A stretch of 64,000 nucleotides of DNA. It comes from Sialis fuliginosa (Eukaryota > Arthropoda > Insecta > Megaloptera > Sialidae). Position numbers and translations under genes: made by a program. Positions 22,376 through 35,149 of this stretch are shown one piece after another (within the stretch, counting starts at the first letter, position 1; every line of letters starts with the position of its first letter). Location: positions 8,122,001-8,186,000 of the forward strand of contig OY540820.1 in NCBI GenBank assembly GCA_961205875.1. Reading direction: 5' to 3'. The notes beneath the pieces were generated by a model, which was given only the letters and a program-made list of their open reading frames with translations, searched no databases and was not told the DNA's origin.

Positions 22376-23391
22376 CAGAGTGGCTATATAGTATACCTAC
22401 TTTATTTCGAGTTGATTAAGCCATACAAAATTTAACATTGGATAAATTAGAAATGTTATAGCAGGCTTTGTACAAATTAATATAATGATGTGTCATTGGT
22501 GCATTTTAAAAACTGATTATTTTTAAATGAGTCAACAGTATTTTTTTTTTTTTTTTTTCAATTAAAAACAAAACACTATTGACTATTTTAAAATATTTCA
22601 GTTAGTTTCAAGGCAGTATTTTAGAATGCACCAATCACATGTCGTTTTATTTGTCCAAATTTCCCGGGTTAGTTAACTTGTAACACTACAGGGTAGAAAT
22701 AAATATCTAATTTCTAATCTAATGTCGAATTTATTGTCATTTTCTGGCCGAAACTAAAATCGAAGGAGTTTCATAATGCTAGAGAAACAAGGTAAAGTAT
22801 TTATTTTTAGCTGAATGCATTTGCTATTGTGTTTTTTATTATTTTTTGCATTTAAAATAATTTTAACTAATTCTCACAGTAAAATTTCAACGATAAAAAA
22901 ATACACATACTTTGTAAACATACTGTATACATCCGTCAATGCCACAGCACATTTTTAACTGTCATTAATTTGAAAGCTTATTTTTTTATTTAATATGCTT
23001 TCTGCATTTTTCTTTGTAAAGACATAAAATACCATATATTTATAAGCAGGGTTTAAATGGATATATAAACTTCATGAATCTGATTTTTAATTGCAATATT
23101 ACTTTACATGCGACGACATATTTATGTGTTAAAATATACATTGCGTTTAATATTAACTCTAGTAAATAATATCTTATTGTTAGTGAAATACGACATATAT
23201 ATAAAATATATATAGAATGCAAAGTAAATTTTACTGCTTGGTTTTCATTTGTTAATCTATAATTCAGTGGTGTTGTCAGGTTTTTTTGGGAGGGGGGGGG
23301 GATTTAAAAAATTATATCAATTGTTTTCAAATTATCTTTTTTTGCTTTCATTTTTGAAAAAAAATATATTGCTCTGGCGCAACTGAATCCC
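22376..23391. other. No gene seen
   Basis: AT-rich with a 20-base poly-T run near 22.54 kb and a poly-G run at 23.29 kb. No recognised repeat end. Confidence 0.4.
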
Positions 23392-23915
23392 TTTTTTAGG
23401 TTTCCGTAGAAAACTAGGAAACCGTCCTGAAAAATTTAAGCCGATTAAGATGAAATTTGGTATACGGACGAAGACTGATAACACAAAAACAGAAATGATA
23501 AGATTTTTGAAAAAACATTTTTTTTGGAGCCCTTTCCATAGACTGAAAAGTGAACTCACATTTTTTTTCACAAACTATCTATTCAAAAAATCTGAAAAAA
23601 ATTCAGAATGTAGCTTTTAATTAGTACTTCCACTGAAAATCATAACGAACACTGTCAAAATTATTTTGGACCCCCCTTCCATAGACTGAAAAGTGAACTC
23701 ACATTTTTTTTCACTTACCCCATTGAGTGGAATGTCATTAGATAGGTCTTCTAAAATGCAACGAAAATGTTAAATGATCTTTTGATTTTAACCCTTCAGT
23801 CACGATATATTTGCATTTAAATGTCGTTATCAGAGTGTCCGTTGAAATAACTCTTGTTTAAAAATCGTAATGGCTACGGAAACCTATCATGTGCGTGCCC
23901 AACACGCACTTGGCC
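23392..23915 (+). repeat. GGTTTCCGTAG / CGCACTTGGCC retroposon
   Basis: It starts TTTAGGTTTCCGTAGAAAAC and ends GTGCCCAACACGCACTTGGCC. The end resembles the CGACTCGCACTTGGCC tail of a retroposon family known in many insects. A phrase CCATAGACTGAAAAGTGAAC occurs twice (about 23535 and 23680), so part is duplicated in tandem. A truncated copy in the opposite orientation lies 1.3 kb upstream. It has no open frame. Confidence 0.6.
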
Positions 23916-25247
23916 ATTTATTTTTTAATTACAATATTGACTATATTGTGATTTTAATTGAAACGAATGTAGAAGTAGTTATTATGACAGTATAGTAAGA
24001 AAATTTCATTTAACTAACAAGAACGTATTAATGTCATTAACCATGCTTTTATTCTCTTTATTATTTCACGTTTTTTTTTAACATTTTATTACATCATCAA
24101 TTATTTTGTGAAGTATCATTCACGCTATTATTTTTTTCGCAATGTTTTCATAAAAAGCTGAGTATTTTTTAATTTGCTTTACAATGAAATCTAATTCCGT
24201 AGCTTTTAATGGAAACATCTGAATTGAATATTAAAGAATTCATTTAAAGAAGGAATTTTCAATTAGTTCGACTTGTGCAAGAAATAATAGATACCAGAGT
24301 ATTTTTTATTTTAATTTCTTCTTAAAAGCATTTGCTCATATTACAGATGTTTTATTCTATAGAGGTATTTTTTCTATAGTCAAGTCAAGTAAGATTGGTT
24401 TAATTTTATTATTTTAATTAAACTTTACAATATTAATGATTTTTAAAGCAGCTTCGCAATATGAAAATTCTTTTATAATTTTAAATTACATTATTATTGT
24501 GCTATATATAATAATATATACATTACTAGCTGTTTAAATTAGGTAGGAGCTATCAGAAAAGATGAAAATTCACTTGACATAAAATTAATTAAGATTTAAA
24601 AAATTTATTTTATACCACCAATATATTTTGAAATTTTGAAAATAATGTGATGTCCGCATGTTATTCAATTTAAACGTATTTTTAATCATTTTGATAAAAT
24701 TTTATTGAATTAAAAATTTGACTGAAATTAAAAAAAATGTTTTGAAATTTCTAAATAAATCGTTTTGGTTTTATTTCATCATTGACAAATATGATCTATG
24801 TACATAATGAAACCGTTGTTACATTTCAAATTGTAAATGCTACCTCCTAAATTATATTATTATAAGGTATGTATATATGATAAAATCAGTAAAATTATAG
24901 GTTTAAAAAGGTTTAAATTGTGAGGTAGTTTTTTGTCCAATAAAAAATATTGGGCAGGTCTTACAATACATTTTATTAAACGTTCTTGTTAAACATGTCA
25001 CAACATTGGTTAAAACTTTGAACTGAAATTACAGGTTTTTATTTTCATTTGCAGTGAATAAAACGATTTCGCTTTGTTTGTTTTTTTTTAGTTTATTTGT
25101 GTATGGACCAACAGTAAATGCCTCATTAAGTGCACCAGAATATTATTGACGCGTCAAGGATAACAACTGACACTTTACATTTTGTTACCTGATATAAATT
25201 TGGCACCGCACGATGCTAATGATTATTTTTTTTATCAATATTGTATA
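23916..25247. other. No gene seen
   Basis: Very AT-rich sequence with no repeat end or coding segment that I can support. Confidence 0.4.
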
Positions 25248-25475
25248 AGGTACATGGTTCCAGTAAAGGCTAGTGTCCATCACTGCGTGCTCATTACTGG
25301 TTTTTACTTTACCCATTACTGGAGAAAAAAATACAAAGTAAATAAAAGGTTATAATCTAAAAAATAAACTATATTTGCGGAACATGAATTCATGAGAATT
25401 ACAAAAAAGAAGCCCGTCAACCATAAAAACAGTAAACCTTGCTCTTATAGCGGCCATAACTGGTGCCAGTATTTT
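25248..25475 (-). mobile_element. AGGTACTGGCACCAG MITE, internally deleted copy
   Basis: The right part is the reverse complement of the family start (GCGGCCATAACTGGTGCCAG). The left end is degraded (AGGTACATGGTTCCAG) but next to TA. It shares CCAGTAATGGGTAAAGTAA and ATAGTTTATTTTTTAGATT words with other copies. It is about 230 bp against about 570 bp for the full form. Confidence 0.6.
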
Positions 25476-25485
25476 ATAAGGTAAT

Positions 25486-26230
25486 AAAAAAATTAAAATA
25501 TTAAATCAGAATAATTTCTTGATCGACTTTTATCTTGTTAATAGTCGCTGTATTTTTTATAGAGTACATTAGAGTACTTTAACGATTTTCACATATGTAA
25601 TGCATGACTATAACATACCTAAAAAAGATTAAAATACTGCAATGCGCACTGAGGGAGCTATTTAGCCCCTTATCGCCACCCGTCCTTTACTAAAATTATA
25701 AATATACAATTTACAACGACCCATTTTACCGACTTCATCGAACAAGTATGTACATCATTTTTAAGAATAATAATAAATTAACTTCAAGAGTTGATAAATG
25801 AAAATGATACGTATTAAAATAAAATAATGATTTTAATGTTTAGATAATACACATTCCTTTTGTCCTTTTGAAAATATTACACCAGTTTCGTACGTCATAT
25901 ACATGTCTAGTTATAACATTGCGTCATGTTTTTTCAGTAGATTTATTTACATTATGTTGGTATACAACACATACTGTATATGTGTATGTTTGTACATTGT
26001 TCACTGTTGAAACTCGGTGAATAATATAACAAATTTATCTAATAACTTGCCCCGAGTTACCTCGGCACAGAATGGATATTAACAGGGGTGTCGTTGTTTC
26101 ATAAGATATATCATTAAAATATACATATCTAAGTTTTTCAGGTCTTGATGTTATATTTTTTACCACGAAAAAGGAAAAATACATTTGATGACATGATATA
26201 AAAAAATAAAAATGCAATTTATACTTACAC
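25486..26230. other. No gene seen
   Basis: AT-rich sequence without a supported feature. Confidence 0.4.
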
Positions 26231-26234
26231 AATT

Positions 26235-26625
26235 AGTATTCCGTGCCATCACTTAAAATATTAATAATTTCGAAAAAAAAATTGTTCAGCAGTTATAAGG
26301 AAATAAACAATTAAATTGATCATTTTTCAATTCTGATAATTTTGCACACTTATTCTCATGCTTTTTCAGATATTTCTGAGTGATCCTTTTGGGGGACAGA
26401 ATTTGTTCTTCAATAAGCTTTCATTTGATACCCTACACTTGATTTTTTCCATTTTCCAATTTACCCCGTGAAATTAACTCCCAGAATCAAAATTCAACTT
26501 TTTATACTTCACGTTTATAACTAGGCCACCACACTCTGTCTCTGTGCTAAATTTAAAAAAATACGCCGAATTGTTTCAGAGAAAATCGCCTGTGACAGAC
26601 GGACGGACAGACACCGAAATGATTC
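26235..26625 (+). repeat. Decayed retroposon with GACGGACGGACAGACA tract
   Basis: It begins near TATTCCGTGCCATC and contains GGACAGACACCGAAATGATT close to its end. These two words, in this order, resemble the insect retroposon whose head reads GTTCCGTACC. The copy is diverged and its ends are uncertain. A short related head (GCGAGTCGAGTTTCGCACAC, then TGTTCCGTACC) lies at 60.39 kb. Confidence 0.4.
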
Positions 26626-27430
26626 CATAAAAAATGGTTTGGATAAGAGAATTAGAGCCAATTCCTGACCGAATGTTTTCAGCAGTATAGAAAAATGTGA
26701 TGCAAGTTAGAGAAAAACTTCGTCCTAATTATATAAAATGCGGTACGTTGTGAATTCCGTGGTAATAAACCAATTTTTGGCTTTACAATTTTACATGTGG
26801 AACAACTGATTTGTTTGATAAGATTTTTTAAAGATTTTATATATGTACTTTAATTAACTTTTTAGAAATAATAATTTTACATCAAACCTATAAAAAATGT
26901 ACTTAATGCCATATGGTACCGAAATTAAAAAAAACATATTTGTGAATTTTTGCAGAACATAAAAGTTTTACCACCGTATTTGCCATATTTTTTTAAATCA
27001 GATTGCATTAAAAATAAATGTACTTCCAAGTGAAACTGGTACAGAAGAAAAGATTTGGTGAATTTTTGACTATTCTGATATCCATCGTAATAACAACAGT
27101 TAATTAAAAATATAGGCCCGGATAGTTCAAAGCACTCCTTAAGCTGGGCCTGTATAGGAAAACATAACCCAGGTATGACGACGTTTTCTTAATATCCCTG
27201 CATTAGATTTATAATGCGATTTGGTCCTTTCACCTGCGTCGTTTGCTTATACTCTATATGTGCATACACGGAGTATAAACATTATTTATAACGGTCAATT
27301 TATTAATGTTTATATAAATGGAAATAGTTACATAGACGTTTATTTATGTCAAAATGTAATTGGGTTACTTATTGTTAACGAAATTTAAAGCAATTACTGT
27401 TATAGTTGAATATATGTTTCATTTTCAGAA
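26626..27430. other. No gene seen
   Basis: AT-rich. A slightly GC-richer patch at 27110-27260 shows no motif that identifies it. Confidence 0.4.
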
Positions 27431-27438
27431 GTTAAAAC

Positions 27439-27813
27439 AAGGGCTTCGAACCTGAATTGAACCGAAAACCGAAAAAACCGTTATTTTTTGCCGGAACAGA
27501 ACCGAAATAAAAATATCGGTTTTTACAGTTCAGTACATGTTAAAATATGCGCGTTAACATGATCTTATTTCCCACTTCAATTGTCGATCGGACTATCATA
27601 CAAGTACCATAAAATGTTCTAAATTATGGTAGAAAAAAAAATTTAATACAATTAATTTTTTTTTAATAAATCACTCGGAGCTGAACCGAAAACCGAAAAA
27701 CCGGAAAACCCGTTATTTTTTGCGGAACGAAAACCGGAACCGAACCGAAATAATTCTTTTTACTCGAATCGGAACGAAAACCGAAACGAAGAAAATAACG
27801 GTTCGAAGCCCTG
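27439..27813. mobile_element. hAT-type MITE, second CAGGGCTTCGAACC copy (375 bp)
   Basis: This is the opposite-orientation relative of the 11.49 kb copy and shares the interior, including CCATAAAATGTTCTAAATTA. Its left end has C changed to A (AAGGGCTTCGAACC). The exact 8-bp duplication GTTAAAAC lies at 27431-27438 and 27814-27821. No coding region. Confidence 0.85.
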
Positions 27814-28204
27814 GTTAAAACGATCAACTCAACAAAATGACTTAAGTTTTTGTTATCAGACTTAATAGAAGAGAGAAAAAATACGTTTTTAGTGGTCACT
27901 CTTTCTCTGGAATAAATTTCTCTTAATTTTCCCGATTTTTGTACGGATGTCCATATTATTAAGCATATTTTACACGTTCTTGAAGTGGTTTTTACTCTTT
28001 ATAAGTAAAATAATATACTAGAATCAAATTTAACGAAGTTAATTATGTATTAATAGAAAAAAATATTATCCTCAATAACATAAGAATCACGGAATAAATT
28101 AATATCAAAAAATAAATTCTTGTCAATAGATTTGCACCTTGAAAATGCTCTATTTTGTATAAAAAACAATTGTGGATATTTATAAAATTTGAGTATAGAT
28201 AAAA

Positions 28205-29763
28205 AAATCTAAGGCGAGACTTTTTTCTTTCTGGACGAGACAAGACGAGAATGTCTGAAATTTATAAGTCTCGTCGTGAGACTTGGTTTTAAAAGATTTT
28301 TTAGAATAAGAAAAAAATTAAAAATATAAATCAACAAAATGTATAATATTCGTTAATTAATTATTTATTATACAGGATGATTCAGCACTGTCGTGCCAAA
28401 CTTGAACGGTACATCGAGAAAAATATTTTAAGCAGAAAACATTATATAAACATGTGTCCGGAAATTTGTCATGAGGGGGCTACAGCCCTCCAAAGATTTT
28501 ACTCAAAATTAGTTTTTATTTAATATCTGGAGACCCCATTGTACTAAAGTTATGAAATTTGATACAGGGTTTAGTATTAATAAGTGTTATCGATTTCCAG
28601 TATTGAACAATTATAATTTAGATCAGGGCTGTATGGGGCCAGTGGGCCCATCAATTTTTATCTAGTATTTTTTTGTTCTTTAATTTTTTCCTGAATTAGA
28701 CATTTGAATAAGATTGTATGGCACAAAATACACAAAAATATACTTTGCTCATTTATCATAGGATAAACCGTTTACGAGAAATATCGATGCAAAAGAAAGG
28801 ATGCAGAATTTTACTTAATACGGATGTTTCAAATTAAACAAAATAAATTTATATTTCTGTTCTTTGATTAAAGGTAAGAAAAAAGTTCATGTACATATAT
28901 CACCTAATACGTGTCCTCTTAGACCTATAGCCAGTTCTATTAATGTTGCAAGTAATTTACTAACATAACTAGAAAGCGATACTTAAAATGGCTATTTGTT
29001 GGTAAGGATGAATTTTTGGAGGTATATTTTTATTATTTTTTTTCTTATTTTTTATCATAGAACAAGAATATAAAATTATTTTTTGTAATTTGAAGCATCC
29101 GTATTAAGTAAAATTCTGCATCCTTTCTTTTGCATCGATATTTCTCGTAAACGGTTTATCCTATGATAAATGAGCAAAGTATATTTATGTGTATTTTGTG
29201 CCATACAATCTTATTCAAATGTCTAATTCAGGAAAAAATTAAAGAACAAAAAAATACTAGATAAAAATCGATAGGCCCACTGGCCCCATACAGCCCTGAT
29301 CTAAATTATAATTTTTCAATACTGGAAATCGATAACACTTATTAATACTAAACCCTGTATCAAATTTCATAACTTTAGTACAATGGAGTCTCCGGATATT
29401 AAATAAAAACTTATTTTGAATAAAATCTTTGGAGGGCTGTAGCCCCCTTACGAAAAATTTCCGGACACATGTTCATATAATGTTTTTTGCTTAAAATATG
29501 TCTCTTAATTTACTGTTCAAGTTTGGCACGACAGCACTGAATCACCCTGTATAGTAAATGGAAAAAAAAATTTTTTTAGTTAAAATTCACACGAGACCGA
29601 GAAGATGCGGATTTTTTTTCGAGACGAACCCGAGACGAGATAGCTTCTGTTTTCACGAGACAAAACTGAAATGAGATTATTACTTGAAAAATTCGAGACT
29701 AAGGCAAGATTTCAGTAACAAAAACCGAAACGAGACGAAACTAGCCTGTCTCTCGTCCCGTGT
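28205..29763. repeat. CGAGACGAGAC repeat split by a fold-back insertion
   Basis: Both sides of the 28.37-29.55 kb fold-back carry words such as GGACGAGACAAGACGAGA (left) and CGAGACGAACCCGAGACGAG (right), ending at TCTCGTCCCGTG near 29763. They look like two halves of one older element of roughly 380 bp into which the fold-back inserted. The outer ends are not precise. Confidence 0.5.
28371..29551. mobile_element. Fold-back element, TACAGGATGATTCAG ends (1181 bp)
   Basis: The ends TACAGGATGATTCAGC and GCACTGAATCACCCTGTA are inverted and flanked by TA. The arms are about 465 bp each (28371-28836 and 29086-29551) and about 95 percent identical by eye. They include the shared words ATCAGGGCTGTATGGGGCCA and TTTACGAGAAATATCGATGC. 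The loop is about 250 bp and AT-rich. There is no transposase. Transcription would give a long hairpin RNA. A diverged single arm lies at 30.39 kb. Confidence 0.85.
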
Positions 29764-32127
29764 ATAAGTAAGATCTTACTTAATAATACACATATTGTAC
29801 AGTTGATCTTCCCACTATAAAATAAGAATCCCACATTATTAGAAATATCAATGTTTTCTCTACAACAAGAATTACAGTTAATCTAACTGAATAAATTAAA
29901 TAAAACAAATTTATTTACCTATAGTAAAATATAAAATTTTATATACCGATATATATCATATAGGAAATAGCCAACCCACATGTGATCAGGTATCGCCAAA
30001 AAGGCAAAACGTGATTACCAAACAACGGTTAGTATATAAACATATTCCTTATTTGATTAGTGATGTGAAGTAATTTCTACAGCGTGGGGTATAGTACCTG
30101 TTAGTTTAACCCCACACTAACTGGTCGAGATGAAATAAAAATGTAATTATAAGTAACAGTAGTTTTATATAAGAATTGATTCTGTTTTTTTCAAAAATGT
30201 CATAAGGTCATTGTGCCTATCTATAGAACGCATTTTTGTATACATATATGAAAAGGTTATAAAACCTATTATATTTCATAGATTGTGATGTATAAAAGAA
30301 AAAAATGGATGAGTTTTTTAAGAATATACATTATATTATAGTTTGAAAAATTACCTTTTTTAAAATATTGTTGTTTTTTGTGTATAATATACAGGATGAT
30401 TTATAACGAATGTAAAAAGTCGATCGATGTTATTTTAAACAAAAAAACTTTATATGGACATAGGTATGTCCGAAAATTCTTCTTTAGAGAGCTGCAGCAC
30501 TGATTTTTTTAAATTTAATATCTTGACAGTCGGTTTACAATTAGTATTTGTAAGTATTATCGATTTTCAGTATCAATCAATATTTTCATTTAAAAATCTA
30601 ACAAAAACATATCCTCAATCCATGAGTTAATTGTTGTTAAATTGCTGCTGTAAACTATAAATTAAAAACGCTGTATGCTAATCTTTATACTAACTACACC
30701 CTTATCACGAATCACTCAAAATTACATAAAAAATCACTTATTTACATTTGCGGAAACAAAACATTAACATTCAACTTGTCAAGAAAAACAATATAGCCGA
30801 TATGCAATGAAGTTAGGCGCCTATCGCACGGTGTCGCCATTAAAGAAATCAGAAAACTATATTTCGAGAAATAAGGGTGGACCAATTTAGCGAATGGTCC
30901 AATATACCATACTTTTCCTTAATAAGTAAGTGTAATATCGAAATAATACTAAATAATTTTGAAAATTAAGTTTTATTAATTACTGCCGCTATAATTTCGC
31001 AATTAATTATTATAAAAGCATAGAAATCGTCAGTGATTTATATCAAAATGATAAATAACTTATATAATTGGATAGCCGGCTGAACTGCGGTATATTAAAT
31101 TTAATAAATCATAATGAGAACAATAAAATTTACTTAATATTATATTAAAACGACGTTTTCAAAAACGGGGTTTGAAAGTGAAACGTATATATGTGTATAT
31201 AAGGTACTAGCAAAAGCCTTGGATTATTCCCCAGTGTTGTTTAATTTTTTTTTAAATTTTTCATTTTACATGTTCAGTAAAAATTTCACTTTTCTAGCCC
31301 ACCAATCCCAAAAAACAGTATACTTTGCTCTTAAAGCGGCCATGATTGGTGCCAGTTCCTTTTTTAATTAAAGAATTTCGTAAAATTATGAAATTATTTA
31401 TTTCTTTGCTTAAGACACGCTTTGGGATAACCAATCAAGCGTTTATTTTTTTAAATATATAATAGTTATGTCATGATTTCGATGCGGTTTTCTATGATTA
31501 AATGATTTGTAATATTTATTATTAGATTTCTTTACTTTTTATGGTATAATCTAAATTTTTTTATAACTGTACAATTACTATATTTATATAATAAATTGTT
31601 TTTATACGTACTCACATACTATTGCTGTTTTAAAGAATTGAGTTTTCTTACCTGTAACAAAAAAAGAAAATTATTAGATTATGTATGCGTCAAAAAATAT
31701 CTATCAATTCTGAGTTGACACGAAAACACTGTACCGATTTTGATGGAACTTTCACCGTATGAAAGCCACAGGCTATATATTAGCTTAAGATTATATGATA
31801 TTTGAATTAAGGCAGGCCTATAGTGAGGAAATTTACAATTTATACTTCTAAATAATTATATTTAAATTTAAATCTGAATCTGATATTTTTATCGTATCCA
31901 CGGACGTCAGCAGAAGGGGAAGGAGCAAATAGAAAAAAAATATTGACGTAATTATTTGTCAACAAGCTTTACTCCCCATGTGAAAATTTCTGCAGACGCC
32001 CATGCTCTTACCCTTATTAATTAATGTATATACTTAACAATTAACAATAACTTACCAGCTGTATCAAATTTTAAATAAAAAATAATTATTATTCAAAACA
32101 AGAATATTTTTGTAAAAAGTATAAATT
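29764..32127. other. AT-rich spacer with repeat fragments
   Basis: No gene seen. Positions 30390-30600 are a diverged single arm of the TACAGGATGATT fold-back family (TACAGGATGATTTATAACG; TATTATCGATTTTCAGTAT). Positions 31300-31370 are a fragment of the AGGTACTGGCACCAG family on the minus strand (GCGGCCATGATTGGTGCCAG). Positions 31898-32000 carry ends of the GGCGTCCGCAG repeat (GGACGTCAGCAGAAGGGG and TTTCTGCAGACGCCC). Confidence 0.45.
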
Positions 32128-32716
32128 TTTTTTTTCGGTCCCATTGACCTATGTTTTAGTTTTGGATCAAAAATTAACTGTCCAAAAATTTCAGACTCAT
32201 AGATAAAATTTGTGGACGGCGCAAACCAAGTATTTTTCCCATTTGATTAACATGGGAAAAATTACTTTTATACTTACACGTGAATATCTCGTTGAAAAAA
32301 TATTTTTTTGAAAATTTCTCAGAACAATATTTTGTAGAGAATTAAGTGCACAATTCATAAATCCAATAAATTTTAAGAAATGTTTGTTTAAAAATTATCA
32401 TAAAAATTGGATTTTACTTTTTATGATAATGTTTAAACGAACATATCTTTAAAAATACCCGATCTATGAATTGAGCACTTTGGGATCTTTTTTGTAAGAA
32501 ATTTAATTCTCTATGATATGTTGCTGTAAAAAATTAAAATAAATAAATGTTTCAACGAGATATTCACGCATAAGTAAAAAAGTAATTTTTCCCATGTTAA
32601 TCAAATGGGAAAAAGACTCGGTTTGCGCCGTCCACAGGTTTGATCTATGAGTCTGAAATTTTGGGACAGTTAATTTTTGATCCAAAGCTAAAACATAGGC
32701 CAATGGGACCGAAAAA
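32128..32716. repeat. Fold-back repeat, about 0.59 kb
   Basis: The left arm begins TTCGGTCCCATTGACCTATG and the right arm ends with its complement, followed by AAAAGACACCCTAG, which probably marks the true end of the family. The arms of about 200-280 bp share GTGGACGGCGCAAACC, CCCATTTGATTAACATGGGA and GAATATCTCGTTGAAA. The centre is near 32422. It has no coding region. Confidence 0.8.
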
Positions 32717-33562
32717 ATAAAATAAAAGACACCCTAGACTACACACATTAGTCAAGAAATAATGAAGATTTTATTACGACAAATGAACCTCGAAAACCAT
32801 TTATTTAAAAAATCCTGTCACAGCATTATTTTTATTTGTGAAGAGAGAAATTGACAGGTTCGTGTCTCATCACGATGAAGACAGCAGCGGTGTAGTAAAT
32901 TGATGTGCTCATCGGTGCATTACTTGCCGCATTAAGAACATACCCGATCGGTTTCGGTTTTATGCTTAAACGATTCATATTGATTAAGAGCGAGATGATA
33001 TGAGATTATTATTAAAAACAGATATATGATACTAGATGTCTGGGCAAGGTTGATTTATTCAGGGGTGGTTAAGGGTTGTATTCCTTTAATTTTATTTTCA
33101 CTAAAACAAATTGTTTATAAATAAAAAATATTGTTTTATTATAAATTGTTATATTGTTTTGGCTGAATTATATTTATTTCAAACAGTTAGGGACCATTTC
33201 AGTATGGAAATTGATGATTTTCATGATTTGTGATATTTTGTTTTACTTTTATTTTTTATCTAATTTTTTTGGTCACTGCAAAAGTCCTACTCCTCCAAAA
33301 ATTGTCTGAAAGAAAAACACCAAAAAGAATGAAAAACTGTAGAGGCATTGGGAGGATTTTTTTTCCTATTGAAATCTAACAAAATGGCGGCCATTTCAAA
33401 ATTGTCAAATTTGGCCTTTTTTTCGACAGAGTTTCGTTTAAAAAAATGTGAAATTTTTAAATAAAAAACTCTTCGTTTAAAATTCTTCCACCGTTTTAAA
33501 AAATGTCGCATCGAGAAAAACGCGTTTAAAGTTTCAAGTACGAGATTTTCATATGATCAATC
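32717..33562. other. AT-rich spacer with a possible regulatory patch
   Basis: No gene seen. Positions 32845-33000 are GC-richer and match no recognised repeat; they contain TTGACAGGT (TGACAG is a TALE homeodomain-type site) and CATCGGTGCATTACTTGCCG. A regulatory role is only a suggestion. Confidence 0.3.
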
Positions 33563-33564
33563 TA

Positions 33565-33653
33565 ATGGAGGCCACACACGTTACGATTTATCGTTGCAGT
33601 TCAAATTGTACAGTGCGATCGTAGCGATTTCTCGTAGCGTGTGTGGCCTCCAT
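33565..33653. mobile_element. Very small TIR element (about 89 bp)
   Basis: ATGGAGGCCACACACGTTAC at the left and its complement (one mismatch over about 22 bp) at the right lie next to TA on both sides. The interior CGATCGTAGCGATTTCTCG also has inverted character. The size and near-perfect ends suggest a minimal MITE. Confidence 0.7.
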
Positions 33654-33655
33654 TA

Positions 33656-34364
33656 AGAAAGGCTGTAGCGACCGGAATAATTCGAATGTCGCAACCAAAT
33701 TTTAACACTATGGTTATGAAAGCCCATATTTTTCGAGTATGCAACAAAAAATTCAAAAACTTTTACATCGGAATGGTCCCTTAAAATTTAGTCCCAAAAG
33801 GATTTTTCCTATATTTTTTTTATTAATTTTATACAGGGTGTTGACAAATCAGTAATAAATAAAAAAAATTTGTAGTCATCCTAAAAATGATAAATGCCTA
33901 ATGCTACCCTGTTTCCACGACTTAGGTTATAGTATATTAATACAGATGGATTATCATGCATTTTTATTTACTAGTAGTTTTTTTTTATTATGGAATTAGG
34001 ATCACAAATGAATGAAATTGAAGACATGATTTATTTTTAAACAGAAATTGTCAACGTTCTTTTTTTGTAAGTATTGTACAATAGATCATAATTTTTAATA
34101 TTAAATATTAAGCGCTTTTATATGTACCTATTTATAATGTTGGTAAGAATGTTATAAATTTGTTTTATGAGGAATTTTGATTAAAAAAAGTTATAAATGT
34201 CAGATTTCATGAATTTTATTTAAATTGAGATAGGTTATTTGATAATACCCATGATATAAAAAGATAATAAATAAAAGGTTTAATAAATATTTGGTAGTTA
34301 CATTAACAAAGAGTAAGTAGTAAGAGTTGTTAACAATGTATTTTATGTACCTATTGTATTTATA
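33656..34364. other. No gene seen
   Basis: AT-rich. TATACAGGGTGTTGACAAAT at 33832 is a solitary end of a TACAGGGTG-type element; no partner end was found. Confidence 0.4.
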
Positions 34365-34650
34365 AGGACTGGCACTAGTTATGGCCGCTATAAGAGTAAG
34401 GTTTACTATTTTTGTGATTGACGGGTTTCTTTTTTGTATTTCCCATGAACTCATGTTACTAACAAAAGAAGTAACTCTTTATTTAATCAATTTAATTACC
34501 AAACTCCGCAAATATAGTTTGTTTTTTAAATTATAGCCATTTATTTTGTTTATGTTTATTCTCCAGTAATATATATAGTAAAATCAGTAATGAGCACATT
34601 TGCTAATGATTACAAAATGATAAGTAACTACAACACAAAAGATATAAAAG
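34365..34650 (+). mobile_element. AGGTACTGGCACCAG MITE, 3'-truncated copy
   Basis: It begins TA|AGGACTGGCACTAGTTATGG and continues colinear with the 43.38 kb copy through CCGCAAATATAGTTTGTT and CAAAATGATAAGTAAC, then stops near GATATAAAAGAATATT. The right inverted end is missing. Confidence 0.7.
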
Positions 34651-35145
34651 AATATTATATTATATTATGTATAAGGAAGTAAAAATATTTTTTTTAAATA
34701 AATAAGACAGTCGCCTTTCGCTATATCAACAAAAACAGCAGTTAAAATTATTACACCTACTTCATTATAATAAAAGTTTTTATATCACTTTTAAATAACC
34801 GTTAGGTTAAATTTACATATAATAGAAACATAAAACAAGATGCGACAGAAAGAGAGAGTACTATACACCCACCTGTGAAAAATAGAAACGAAGATATCGC
34901 TTGAATGATTATTATAAAGATGTTACCAAACACAAACAATATAGATTATTATCAGCCTACTAGATATACGATTACATATGTATGTTTATCAACGACAGCA
35001 GGTGGTCTAATTTCAGATGATGTTGTTGATTTTTCAAGCTCAAATTAGATCAGGGATCGATTATACGAGTATTTTATGATTGAACACGCAATTTTTTAGA
35101 TAAGTCGAACTATTTTGTTTATTAATTAAACTGGTCAACAAAAAA
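34651..35145. other. No gene seen
   Basis: AT-rich sequence; no supported feature. Confidence 0.4.
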
Positions 35146-35149
35146 ATAC

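Noticed and set aside
28371-29551. Hairpin arms as two independent genes or ncRNAs
   Set aside because: The arms are inverted copies of each other with transposon-like ends, so one fold-back element explains them.
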